Part shown: positions 22,427 to 33,291 of the stretch, piece after piece
How the letters are laid out: each line of letters opens with the position of its first letter
Numbering within the stretch: the first letter of the stretch is position 1
Origin: Megaleporinus macrocephalus
Lineage: Eukaryota > Chordata > Actinopteri > Characiformes > Anostomidae
DNA: 64,000 bases
NCBI GenBank assembly: GCA_021613375.1
Contig: CM038719.1
Span: 36,069,747-36,133,746 of the forward strand
Direction of reading: 5' to 3'
Program-made: the position numbers and the translations under genes
The notes under the pieces: generated by a model
Databases searched by the model: none
What the model was told of the DNA's origin: nothing
Seen by the model: the letters and a program-made list of their open reading frames with translations, nothing else

Positions 22427-23121
22427 CTAGAGGTGGTCGATACCAGGAATTTATTCATGTAGTAAACACAGGGCCAGTATCGCCGATATCGATACCGATA
22501 CTTTTTTTAATATTTAAGCTTCATAGATCCAAAGGATCCAAAAGAACAAGGAACGAATTTCGCAAAACATTGTATATGACACTAAAATACTTTATTATAA
22601 CAATCAATGTTTTTGTTTAGAAACAATACAACAGTAACAAAACAAAGTTTGCCTTAACATTAGAAAAATAAATCTTTTTTTGAGGTAAAAACAACCTAAA
22701 ACAAAATCTCACAATACAACAAAAGTAACACACCACAACAAATACTGTAAACAGTTTCAAACTTATTCTGTCTAACAATACAATAAAATAATACAAAAAA
22801 TAAGGAATTTCTTCCATTCAGTGCACTTCTGGCTTTAAACCAAATAAAAACAATAAGTGAAAATTAAATAAAGTATACATACAATTTAATAAAGAGTGTA
22901 AAAAATATAACTTAAAGCTAATTAAAACAACCTTCTGAGGTTAGAGAGCTGAAAAAACACAATACAGAAAAATTAAAATTTGATGAATCCGCGGGCGCAG
23001 CAGTCAGTGTGTGCGGGAGAAAAAAAGCTTGAGTATCGATCTTTTTACACGAGTATTGATCAATATCAATACCAGCGTTGGTATCGATATTGTCGATATT
23101 TGGATCGATCCGCCCACCTCG
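22427..23121. mobile_element. hAT-like miniature transposon
   Basis: Perfect 8-bp target duplication ATTACCTA (22419-22426, 23122-23129). Inverted ends CTAGAGGTGGTCGATACC and CGAGGTGGGCGGATCGATCC, followed inward by ATCGATA-rich subterminal repeats on both sides. No transposase motif inside its 695 bp. Confidence 0.85.
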
Positions 23122-23129
23122 ATTACCTA

Positions 23130-24840
23130 CATATTCATTTTAATGCATTTCAGTATGTGTCCACTCTTTGCCATAATACCAGCTTCCATTCCTTTTTAGT
23201 AGACTTCAGTTTTTCTAAAAAATCTCCAGGAATCTTATTCCACACCTCCAAAGTTTCTCAGAAGCTCATTGCATTTTTGCTATGAGTTATGAATAGTGGG
23301 AATCCTACCCCCACCATATCATTAGCATTAATAAAGGTTAGGAACACTGCATGTTATTTATAGATACAGACAATATTAGCCTGCTGTATGCTATGTACCA
23401 AAGCCTAGCACTGCCATTAACGTTATGATGATGGACTCATTTCATTAGTGAACTTTAGACCTCACTCACTTTTGACACACGTGTCACAGTGAGTCTCATA
23501 TGACTGGAAAGCTTTCCTTCCAGTTTTGCCGCTGCTAAAACCAAACACAGCTACAGAGTCTTACATGACAGCAGGGAACGGCACAGCCAATCACACTGAC
23601 CATATGACTCGAGTAGAGAACGTGATTTAACCCTTTCTGCACCTCTAGGTTAATCAGATGATGACCGATGGCCTCTTTTTTGGAGGGGATCAAATTATTG
23701 GTGGGGACAATACAGTATTCGCTGGATATTGGTGGGGACACGTCACTTGAGTCCATGCTAATTCTACACCCTTGGATCCAAGTATCCCCAAACAAATCTG
23801 AGCTTGACCAGTCTATTGTTCTAAGAGCTTTGTTTGAGTTCATCTTAAGTTGTGTCCTCACAATGAAAGGATGGACAGAAACACCTGTGGATGTTTTCAG
23901 ATATGAAAGCTTTAAGTGCTGTTCATTTGATGGGAACAGCTTTAATGGTGTACTAGGTCTTCCAGGTGGTTGTTAGGAGTCCTTATTTTCTTCCTTATGC
24001 AGGAGAGTTATCCTAAGCTGTTTTTTTGATTGAATTTTAAGGCTGTTTTGACAAGCCGCTGAATAAATGAATGGTCTCTGATTTTTACAATATGTAGTAT
24101 ATTGTATACAATACATCTAATTGAAACATTCCACAACATTTCTGAACACAGAATACATTTTTATTTCAATATTATATAGAAAAAAATACTATATAGAAAA
24201 AAACCAACCTATCCCTATTTTTCATATTCGGTAATACTTCCTATGGATCCTGTATTCATAATGCAGTCTAAATACATTCATAAGATGTTGGCATGCATAC
24301 ATATATCATACATAATGCCAAATATTGAAAGCTTGAATAATTACTCACAACTATTACATGCATAACTTTATAATGGAAGGTTTTCCAAACGCATCATAAT
24401 TTCTGTTCTTATGAAGACTAGAAGTAAGAATGTTGTTATATGTTATGACTTGTGATTATGTTATGACTTTAAACAAAAGATTTGGAATTGAAGACATTCT
24501 TGACTTTGGGCAGAGCAGCATATTTATGTTATATGTTCTGTAATAACATACAGAACATTTTTATGAGCAGATATAACACGGTGCTATAAAACCTGGCTTT
24601 ATAAAGTCATGTCCGCTTGCTTTATAAAGTATTATGCATGTCATTATTATCAATACTTACATTACATAAGCTTGTGCCAGGTATTCTGTGTATGCTGTAT
24701 AAACCCTCAAATGCAATATAGTGCTTTATGAATTCAGGGTTCACAGGAGGTGGCACCACAGATTCTTTTGGTATCTAGTACCAGTTTACCATCTACCTTG
24801 ATTTTTACATAGTTGCTCAATAAAAGCATCTACAGCAGTG
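23130..24840. other. Intergenic, no gene recognised
   Basis: AT-rich, with one short plus-strand stretch (about 23870-23930) encoding WTETPVDVFRYES. A similar WTETPVDVFRSE stretch lies on the minus strand near 36620. This is probably a shared repeat, not a gene. Confidence 0.45.
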
Positions 24841-24985
24841 GCATTTAATTAGAGTTCAGTAAGGTCCAGTGAGAGGAAATGTCCCTCAGGCCGAGGTCCA
24901 GACCATCATCATTTCTTACTTGTGTTATGCAGTAGGAACCGTCATGGCCATCTACGCCCTCTCAGAGGGCCTAAAATATTCTTAA

Positions 24986-25058
<73 letters not shown>

Positions 25059-25370
25059 ATTTTATCTACTTACAGTTTGACAATCAACATCTAAACATTT
25101 ACAAAAATATAGACAAATAAATTATTCTAACGTGTCTATTAAATCTGTGTTGGAGCGTGAGGGGTTAAGTGTTCTGATTCCTGTATACTAGCCTAGTATC
25201 AGCATCTTATACCATCAGCTACTGAAACACCAACACATCACACATACCGTTCAGTATATTTCAGTATATTTACTGATTAACTGCTGAACTGAATGAATTA
25301 TTTATTATTTATATTATTTAACTACTAATAAATGTTTTTACTTACTTTAAGTAAAAACAAGAGCTACCTT
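24840..25370. repeat. Inverted repeat, right arm
   Basis: Reverse-complement partner of 20945-21205, expanded by a CA/TA microsatellite and unrelated DNA at about 24940-25180. Confidence 0.75.
24986..25053. repeat. (CA)n(TA)n microsatellite
   Basis: About 19 CA units followed by about 15 TA units. Confidence 0.95.
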
Positions 25371-25937
25371 TAAAAACAGTCGGGTTTCTCCGTCAACTTC
25401 CTCTTTTTAGATCACGTTACTCTTTCTCCAACCTGCTTTACTTTCTGACTGCTGCTTCTCGCTTCGGACCTCCGCACTCCCGAATATGCACAGATCTGAT
25501 TGGCTGAGAAGCCTTTGGAGATCTTACAACGCACGCAATTGGTCTGTGTGGTTAATCCCCAAAGCCTGTATATTATAAAATCAAGAAAAGCTCCGCCATC
25601 TTAAAATAACTTTAACGGTTAAAATAATAATAGTTTATCGGTTTGGGTCTGGACAACGGACCGCGGACCATGGTTCGCCTATTAGTGACCCCTGATCTAT
25701 AGCATGAATAAATATAAATAATTGTGTATAGTTTAAGTTGCTGGACCCCCTTCATTGTTATGTAATTTTTGTAAGTTTAAAAAAAAAAAGATGGGCCGAA
25801 GGACGTAACCCTGAGGAACACCATTATTTTAAAGTCTTTTATAATGACATTAACTAGTGTCTTCTGCAAGAAATAGCATTCGTGGTATACTCCTAAACTC
25901 ATTGTTAAAGACTTCAGTTCAGATCAAAGAGCTGTGG

Positions 25938-25976
25938 GGTTTTTGTACAGGTCTGCTGTCAGTTTGCGTCGCTGTG
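25938..25976 (-). other. 23-RSS of V9 with variant heptamer
   Basis: Heptamer CACAGCG (25970-25976; T to C at position 6), 23-bp spacer, nonamer ACAAAAACC (25938-25946). Confidence 0.85.
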
Positions 25977-26651
25977 GTTCTCGAGCGCAGTAGTACACAG
26001 CTGTGTCTGCAGTCTGCAGATTCTGTCCTTGTAAATACAGCTTGTTGCTGGAAGTGTCTCTGGAGATGCTGAACTTGGATTTCAGAGAATCTTTGTAAGC
26101 TGTGTTTCCACTGCTGCATATCCACCCAATCCACTCTAGGGCCTTTCCCTTAAGCTGCCGTACCCAGTGAGTGCAGTAGCTTGTGATCGAGTATCCAGAA
26201 ACTTTACAGGACAGTTTGACTGAATCTCCAGGTTTAAGGTTCACTGAACTGGGCTGAGTTAACTCAATACTTTCAGCACCTAATAATAAAGCTACGCAAG
26301 AAAGATCAGAAAGAGTCGGCATTATCTTACATTATTGTTTATTATTGTTTTTAATGTTACAGTAAGACCTGGAAATGATAGCTCTCAAAAACAAGTTCGA
26401 TCAAATTTATAATCTGAGATACCTTTTAATACAAAATTAAATGAAAGTTCATCATAATAATTAAATAGTTAATTGTTTATTTATCTGTTAATTTAAGAAT
26501 ATATATTAAATAATAAAAATAGTTCTGTACTGTTATTTAGGTCATTCATTATAAAGTAGCTGAAAGATCACACCGCCGTGGTGGGCTTTTACTCATACTT
26601 ACATGCTGCGGCTGCTAGAAAGAGCAACAGAAATAATGACCTGGCCATCAT
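25977..26651 (-). CDS. ighv: IGHV segment V9, lone family, intact
   Basis: Leader exon 26603-26651 encodes MMARSLFLLLFLAAAA, unlike the A/B and C leaders. The intron is 323 bp, three to four times longer than elsewhere. V exon 25977-26279: SIELTQPSSVNLKPGDSVKL, SCKVSGYSITSYC, HWVRQLKGKALEWIG, CDR2 WICSSGNTAY, FR3 [27 protein letters not shown]. It has extra cysteines in CDR1 and CDR2 like family A. The nonamer is perfect but the heptamer is variant, and no perfect octamer was found. Predicted to be joinable at reduced efficiency. Confidence 0.9.
26368..26540. repeat. V9 intron block shared with dispanin intron
   Basis: GGAAATGATAGCTCTCAAA… through the AT-rich tail is repeated in the same orientation at about 28456-28700, with an extra insertion in the second copy. 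Confidence 0.75.
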
Positions 26652-26725
26652 TGTCTCTCTTCAAAACACTCTGATCCCTGTTTATCAACTTGGCAGCAGG
26701 TTTTATGTAAGAAAATTGTGAGGGC

Positions 26726-26733
26726 ATTTGTTT
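26726..26733 (-). promoter_or_regulatory. Degenerate octamer candidate of V9
   Basis: AAACAAAT on the minus strand, two mismatches from ATGCAAAT, 74 bp upstream of the first V9 ATG, which is the expected spacing. Confidence 0.35.
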
Positions 26734-26820
26734 ATATCACTGCATCACTGCACTTGTTGCTCTTGGGGAAAGAAGAGCTCCTCCTGCCAGCAAATAACCA
26801 AATTGACATTGTAAACCATC

Positions 26821-26897
26821 AACATTTTTAAAAACACAAACATCCTAAGTGGTTGTTAACTTTGGTAGCCTTTTAATTAACACACTGAAAAAAAAAT

Positions 26898-26945
<48 letters not shown>

Positions 26946-27323
26946 AAAAGAAAAGTATATCTCTTTTTAAATATAACAATGTCCCCTAGTACTTTTGTAC
27001 AGTATTGTGCAGAGGTTTCAGCCACTTCGGGACATTATTATATTTAAAAAGCTATTTTTTTAAATAGCTTTTTATATAGCTATTTTTTTAATAGCTTTTT
27101 AAATAGCTTTTTCCTTCACCAGCAAACTTGTATGAATGTTTAACAATATTAATACTATTAATATAGTTAATTAATGCATTGTTTTGATAAGATAATAAAA
27201 GCTTCCTGTCTGGAAAAATAGCTTTTTAAATATAATAATGTCCCCAAGTGGCTAAAACCTCTGCACAGTACAGTGCAATAGTACTAGGGGACATTTTTAT
27301 ATTTAAAAAAATATTTCTCCACG

Positions 27324-27398
<75 letters not shown>

Positions 27399-27457
27399 CA
27401 GTGTGTTAATTAAAGGGCTACCAAACCAATTAGGATGTTTGTGTTTTTAAAAATGTT
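26821..27457. repeat. Large imperfect palindrome
   Basis: Two arms of about 300 bp meet near 27130-27145. Paired landmarks: AACATTTTTAAAAACACAAA (26821) with the TTTGTGTTTTTAAAAATGTT complement ending 27457; TTAATTAACACACTGAAA with TTTCAGTGTGTTAATTAA; and GGGGACATT/AATGTCCCC blocks on both sides. (TA)n tracts lie at 26900-26943 and 27327-27361, and a T run at 27362-27398. Probably a foldback or inverted-duplicated miniature element. Confidence 0.8.
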
Positions 27458-27856
27458 CATGAAATGTCACTGTTCAACAGCTAGTAGGGGTGTGATTAGT
27501 GCCTGTTTAGGGCTATCACAGTTCTTTGAGTACTTAGTTGGAAAAATATTCCTTGCCTTTCTTTTTTTAAATTATAAAATGGAGGTTTTTCTTTTAAAGT
27601 TTATTTTAATTGAACTTAGATGTAATATCTCTTACATAAGCTTTATTTTAATGCTTGCATGCTTTAGCCTGCTGTAGTCCAGAAGAACTAGGTCATAGAA
27701 CCACCGTTACCAGCACTGCAACTGGAGAATAAACCACAGCATTAACCTCGCACACCACTAATATTAAGGTCAGCGAATCACCACGGAAGCCATACAGGAA
27801 CGAGTACAAGTTCGAGTTTTCGAGTTTTCATCAGATGCGCTTCTGTAATCGGCGAA

Positions 27857-29145
27857 ATGGAAGACTGTGGTGATTTTGACATGGGGGGAATGGATGCGAT
27901 GGAGGGGGTAGATATGGATATGATGGAGGAGGGAGATATGGATATGATGGATGGAGAAGATATGGATGTGATGGATGAAGGAGAGATGGAAGGTGCAGAA
28001 GAACGCGGAGAGGGTGGATATCCAAGGAAATTCAAAGGTAAACTGCCCCGGCAGAATCGCCGAGTCCCTCAGAAGCGTCGCCCCCGTGTGAAGGTGAAAG
28101 ACTACATGTGTTTCTCCATCATCTCCATCATGTTCTTCAACATCCTGTTCCTGGGCTTTTTTGCATTGAGAGCTTCATTGACGGTAAGCAAGTCGTAATG
28201 TTACATGGAAATTCATATATGTAAATGGTTGTGACATACACATAGACCATCAGAGTGGTGTGATGTGGAATTCTCCATTCTAGAGTCAAAAATGTTCACA
28301 ATGGTGGTGAATGGAACCAGATGTTCACCTCTAAAATCTCCCTCACAGAAATACCTTGCTATACTACACTGAATACACCGCCTAATGTCATTGATTTATG
28401 ATAGTTTTTGAGAAAATACATTCATTGTTGAGGGTAACATGCAAAAAAGTAGTTCCCCTGGAAATGATAGCTCTCAAAGACAAGTTCGATCAAATTTATA
28501 ATCTAAGATACCTTTTAATATAAAATTAAATGAAAGTTAATCATAATAATTAAATAGTTAATTGATTATTTATCTATTATTTATCTATTAATTTATCTAT
28601 TAATTTAATAAGAAGTTTGCTTATTTATTTATTATTGAAAATGAAATAATTATTTAAGAATATATGTTAGACAATAAAAATTGTTCTGTCCTGTTATCTT
28701 TGAATTCACATGTTAAAGGCAAGGCAAAGTTAGCAGAAGTGAATGGACAGTTTTAGAGTCAGACTGGACTAATCTGAGCTTCTTAAACTCTAAGGCTCCC
28801 TGTTATCATCACTAAAACATTAGAAAGTGCATTCCTGGTGTTAACCCTAAACCCTAAGCCCTCACTCTGTAGACAGTTTTTATGCTTTATAAGCAACTAA
28901 AGGGTTAACTCAAAGATATGATACACCTGTGTACTGTGTTGCAAGTTAACCCATCCCTGACTTATGAAGCATCAGATAGAGCCATCCCGACTGCCTACAG
29001 GAGTGCAGGGTTTAGAGCACACGTATTCAGCTAACAATTCTCATTTCCAATTTCTCGTTTCTTTTTTTAACTTTTTTTTCTTATTTCTTTTTTTAAATCT
29101 AAATTATGTAATGTAGCTAGCAAATAATAATAGTTATGAGTAAAG

Positions 29146-29224
<79 letters not shown>

Positions 29225-29612
29225 GGATGCAATATTGTTTTGCTTATTTGTTGTTATTGTTTATTGTTTTTATTGCTTTCTGAGGCAATTTTTTTTACAT
29301 AAGCTGGTTTGTGACACAGGTAAAGACAAAAAAATGTATAAAAATTTATATATAACTACTGCATATATCTGTGTATGTATATTTGTGTGTATCATGTATG
29401 TATATGCGTATTTGTTGTGTGACACACAGGCACGGCAAAGGTGCTACCGTGGAGACGTTAAAGGTGCCAAACGTTTTAGATGCTGTGCTCTCGGCGCCAA
29501 CATTGCAGCGCTGGTCTTGACCGTCATCATCATCATATTTCTGTCAATCGCCTGTTCAGTTTCTTCTGAATCATGCTTTGAGCCTTTCCTAAGAAATAGG
29601 AGATGCTTTTAA
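27857..29612 (+). CDS. CD225/dispanin (IFITM-like) membrane protein, two exons
   Basis: Exon 1 is 27857-28183 (109 codons) with donor GTAAGC; exon 2 is 29430-29612 after CACACAG; phase 0; total 169 residues. Residues 1-52 are an acidic Met/Asp/Glu run with MDMM repeats. Residues 57-81 are strongly basic. Residues about 82-105 form a first membrane segment (DYMCFSIISIMFFNILF…). The loop carries RGDVKGAKR, the GD-x-x-GA signature of the CD225 family. Residues about 130-151 form a second membrane segment (LTVIIIIFLSIACS). Family members are small two-pass membrane proteins of endosomes, plasma membrane or synapses; IFITMs restrict virus entry. The subfamily and role here cannot be told. It is the only plus-strand gene, between V9 and V10. 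The intron holds a long AT microsatellite. Confidence 0.85.
29151..29220. repeat. (AT)n microsatellite in dispanin intron
   Basis: 35 AT units, about 210 bp before exon 2. Confidence 0.95.
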
Positions 29613-29714
29613 ATTCTTATTTTTTGCCACTGATGCATCATACCGTCAGTGCTTCGCTCTTCATTTTACATTTTACTGCGACGGACGCAGTGTCTGTGTA
29701 TCTCTGTCCGATTC

Positions 29715-29720
29715 AATAAA
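29715..29720 (+). terminator. Poly(A) signal of dispanin gene
   Basis: AATAAA 102 bp after the stop codon, followed by a T-rich stretch. Confidence 0.7.
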
Positions 29721-30414
29721 GTCCTTTTTTCTGCTCTGTTTTTTGCAACTCGCATCTTTGAACATTTCTCTCATGTTCTCGTACTCAGGATTTATAGTTG
29801 GCACACAAGTCTAAAGTTTCTCCAAAAGGCCACTACATTAAACATATTGCAATAATTCTCTCAGTACATTCAAAATAAAAAACAATTGCTCAGGCCTTCA
29901 AACACTGTCCTGCAGGAACGTGACCGCACTCACTTTAATGCGTTAAAGGTTTGTTTTAAACAAAAACATATATGGCAGCCAGTGAGATGGACAGTCACAC
30001 AAGACCAAGGACAAATCAAACCCCGTTTCTGGTCCCTGGATTTATTTCAGGAGTGTTTCTGTGGGTCCTACTAGGTTAATTCTGTGGAAGGTAGGAAAGG
30101 AAATAGATGTTTATTTCTACATACATACATATTTACATTAAGTCCAATAACCTGCACTACAAAACACTATCATTTAAGACTTTTGGTTATTTTTTAAAAG
30201 TAGAATCTATATGTATTAATTGGTGACTGTCGATGGTGAACTATGACTTTTGGGGTATATATGTTTTTTTGGTGATTTCAGTGGATTTCACTATTCAGTA
30301 TACTAGACACTGGAATTAGGCCAATGAATTTGAAAAATGAGCATATCTATTATCATCAGGCTAACAGACCCACACAAAAACCTATCAATCCATCCATTAT
30401 TTTATGCTTTATAC

Positions 30415-30710
30415 TGCTAGTCGGGGTCACTGGACTCAATCCCAGCGTCATCGGGCAAAGGTGGGGTACACCATGGACAGTTCGCCAGTCCATCGCATGA
30501 CCAGTATTCACTCATGCACACACTCACACCTACAGGCAATTTAGAGTGACCAATCAACCTAACATGCATGTGTTTGGACTGTGGGAGGAAACCAGAAACC
30601 CGGAAACCCACTCAAGCACGGACTCCACATGTAACGGCCTGGACCAGGACCTGGATCCTCTTGCTGTGAGGCAGCAGTGCTAACCAATACACCACCATCC
30701 CACCTAAAAC
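30415..30710 (-). repeat. SINE-like dispersed fish repeat
   Basis: Minus strand reads GGTTAGCACTGCTGCCTCAC near one end and TTTGGACTGTGGGAGG… motifs inside. This is a very common teleost repeat type with a tRNA-promoter-like head. Part of it recurs at about 20640-20715. Confidence 0.6.
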
Positions 30711-31533
30711 AAACTAAACATTTTAATTTTTAAGCACAGAAACTTAATTTATGGCTACAAAGTGTAATATGAGTGCTATATGTATGGTAATATACTGTAT
30801 ATAAATCAATGTAATATGTAAAACAGCTTGTGTAAAGTTTACTGACTTTGTCTGACCTTGATAGTTTCAGCCATTTGTTAATTTTAGACATATTCAGGCA
30901 ATTCAGTGAGTTAAAAAGCTTTTTGTTTACTGTTTTGTTTATGCTTACTAATATTTGCGCTATTCCTGCAGAAGTTCAGGCAGTTCCCAGAGATCAGAAA
31001 CTTGTTCATGCTACTGCATATGCAGTAAACACATGAAAAGCACAGTCCACTATACTGGACACTGAATTGTTTATGTTTCCCAGTAAACAAAAAGTTATGA
31101 AAGCTTTGCCTTTCCACAGATAGTTAGCATGTTAGGGTTAGGGTTTGTTTCAAATAGCAACAATATACAATTCATGTGAACTGATGTGTGCTGGTGACGT
31201 CCTGCAGAACCACAGAAACATTATTATAAACTCTGCATAAGGGTCAACCGCAGCCTAGAGCCCTCCAACCACCAACAATAAGGTCAGTGAGCAGCAGTGC
31301 AAAATATATAGGACAACATCATGTGACCTGCATTCGTCCATTCTATCAGCTCCACTTACCGTATAGAAGCACATTGTAGTTCATCAGATTCTCTGTATAC
31401 TTCTTCAGAACCCTCATAAGACCACCACGGAGTAGGTATTATTACTATAGGCAGTAGATAATTCTCAGCACGGCAGGAACACTGACGTGGCAGTGGTGTG
31501 TTAGGGTGTGCTGTGCTGATGTGAGTGGATCAG

Positions 31534-32330
31534 AAACTGCTGCACTGGTGCGCAGTCATGTTGGAACAGGAAGTTCCCACAAAGTTGGGAGCATGAAATT
31601 GGCCTTGGTCTGCTGAAGCATTAAGAGTTCCTTTCACTAGAACTATAAGTGGGCTGAGCCCACTTCCTGAAAAACAACCCCACACCATAATCCCCACTCC
31701 ACCAAACTTTACACTATCCCCTAGCAACCGCCTAAGATAGAGTCCATCGTATTGCCAGACGACGGAGAAGCATGATTCGTCGCTCCACACGTCTCCACTG
31801 ATTTAGAGTCCAGTGGTGGCATGTTTCACTCCACTGCATCTGGCATTTTGAATTGTGCTTAGTGATGTAAGGCTTGGATGCAGCTGCTCAGCCATGGAAA
31901 CCCATTCCATGAAGCTCTCTATGTTCTGTTCTTGAGCTGATCTGAAGACCACATGAAGTTTGGAGGTCTGTAGCAAAAAGTTGGTGACCTCTGCGCACTA
32001 TGCTCCTCAGCATCCGCTGACCCGCTCTCTCATTTTACGTGGCTACCACTTTGTAGCTGAGTTGCTGTCGTTTCCTATCTCTTCCACTTTGTTATAACAC
32101 CACTGACAGTCCACTGTGGAATATTTACTAGTGAGGAAACTTCACGACTGGATGTGTTGCACAGGTCCTATCACGTCCTATCACGGTACCACGCTGGAAT
32201 TCCATGCTAGAAGCAGTCTGCATGTCTACGTGCTTGGTTTTATACACCTGTGGTCATGGAAGTGATTGGAACATTTGACTTCAATGATGTGGATGGGTGA
32301 GTTAATACTTTTGGCAATCATACTCATTTT
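31534..32330 (-). pseudogene. Second Tc1-like transposase relic
   Basis: Minus-strand fragments give WSDESCFSV (first catalytic Asp), VKFGGVGIMVWGCFSGSGLS, and upstream a ...QPRSGRP-like helix-turn-helix linker region. Frame is broken many times. The end near 32310-32328 reads TACTTTTGGCAATCATA, resembling the terminal sequence of the same family. It is a different family from the element at 18.8 kb. Confidence 0.75.
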
Positions 32331-32475
32331 TAATAATTCACTCTTTCCACCAAAGAATTAACAGACTGGGCAAATTTTCAAATTTACAAATATCCTGCTA
32401 CATAGTTTAAAGATTTTCAGTGGTGTAGTTATAGTTGCTATTTTATGAAAGACCAACTTGGTCATTTATTTACTA

Positions 32476-32492
32476 CAGCGCCACCTGGAGGT
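32476..32492 (-). promoter_or_regulatory. CTCF-like motif downstream of V10
   Basis: Minus strand ACCTCCAGGTGGCGCTG: the core CC-T-CC-AGGTGGCGC has one mismatch to the CTCF consensus. It lies 236 bp beyond the V10 nonamer and is oriented with V transcription. Confidence 0.5.
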
Positions 32493-32728
32493 AGACCAGT
32501 GCTGCATGTTTAGTTAGTTAATAACACTGAAGACAGATTGTGGGGTATAAAGACTAAACAATGATACCTCCCTGAATTTGTAGTAGAGGCTATATTTTTC
32601 TCTGTAGTTCATGTAGAGCTTAAAAGGAATTGACTGTAAACTGAGTGGAGTGATATGCTCAAACTGTCCTTTCCTGCTAAGCGCATTGATACTGATCCCT
32701 GCAAGACGAGTGAGCTCAGCTGCTGATA

Positions 32729-32767
32729 AGTTTTTGTACATCCCTCCCATCTGTTTATCACACTGTG
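32729..32767 (-). other. 23-RSS of V10
   Basis: Heptamer CACAGTG (32761-32767), 23-bp spacer unlike the family C spacer, nonamer ACAAAAACT (32729-32737). Confidence 0.9.
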
Positions 32768-33206
32768 CTAAACGGGCACAGTAATACACAGCTGTGTCTT
32801 CTACTGTCAGGCCAGACAGTTGAAGGTATGAAGTGCCTTTGCTGTTGTCCTTCGTTATTTCAATCCGTCCTTCAAGACCTTTAGTATACGAGGTTACCCC
32901 AGATTCAGTATTGATATGCCCAATCCACTGTAAGGCTTTTCCAGGAGGTTGACGAATCCAGCTCAAACCATAGCTCCCGAAGTCATATCCTACAGCCTTA
33001 CAGGAGATATAAAAACTTCCTCCAGGACTCCTCAACACTGGATCACTAGGAATGGACTCCAAACCTTGACCTCTTACACCTGAAAACAAGAGGGAATGGC
33101 AAAATAACTATAAGCACTCTAAATTTAAATAATTAAATAAAAGAATGTTCAGGAACTCACTGCTGAAGGTGAGCAGTATCAGTAATAAGGAGAGGGTGTT
33201 CTTCAT
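32768..33206 (-). CDS. ighv: IGHV segment V10, divergent family, intact
   Basis: Leader exon 33161-33206 (MKNTLSLLLILLTFS) is family C in type. The V exon 32768-33079 differs: GQGLESIPSDPVLRSPGGSF, ISCKAVGYDFGSYGLSW, IRQPPGKALQWIG, CDR2 HINTESGVTSY, FR3 ITKDNSKGTSYLQLSG, DTAVYYCARLA. All anchors are present. The leader, intron and promoter resemble V21, but the V exon and RSS spacer do not. This suggests a composite gene or a long-separate lineage with a homogenised 5' end. Confidence 0.93.
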
Positions 33207-33283
33207 GGTGAGTGTTGATGAGACTCTACTGCTCCACTCAGCTCAGCAGCACATAAGTACTGGATGGAGACACAACACACTGG

Positions 33284-33291
33284 ATTTGCAT
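33284..33291 (-). promoter_or_regulatory. Octamer of V10 promoter
   Basis: ATGCAAAT, 77 bp upstream of the V10 ATG, the fixed family C spacing. Confidence 0.85.

Noticed and set aside
27778..28035. Ser/Pro-rich minus-strand frame
   Set aside because: Antisense of the acidic repeat of dispanin exon 1.
31129..31145. Telomere-like TTAGGG pair (also CCCTAA near 28842)
   Set aside because: Only two or three degenerate units; no array.
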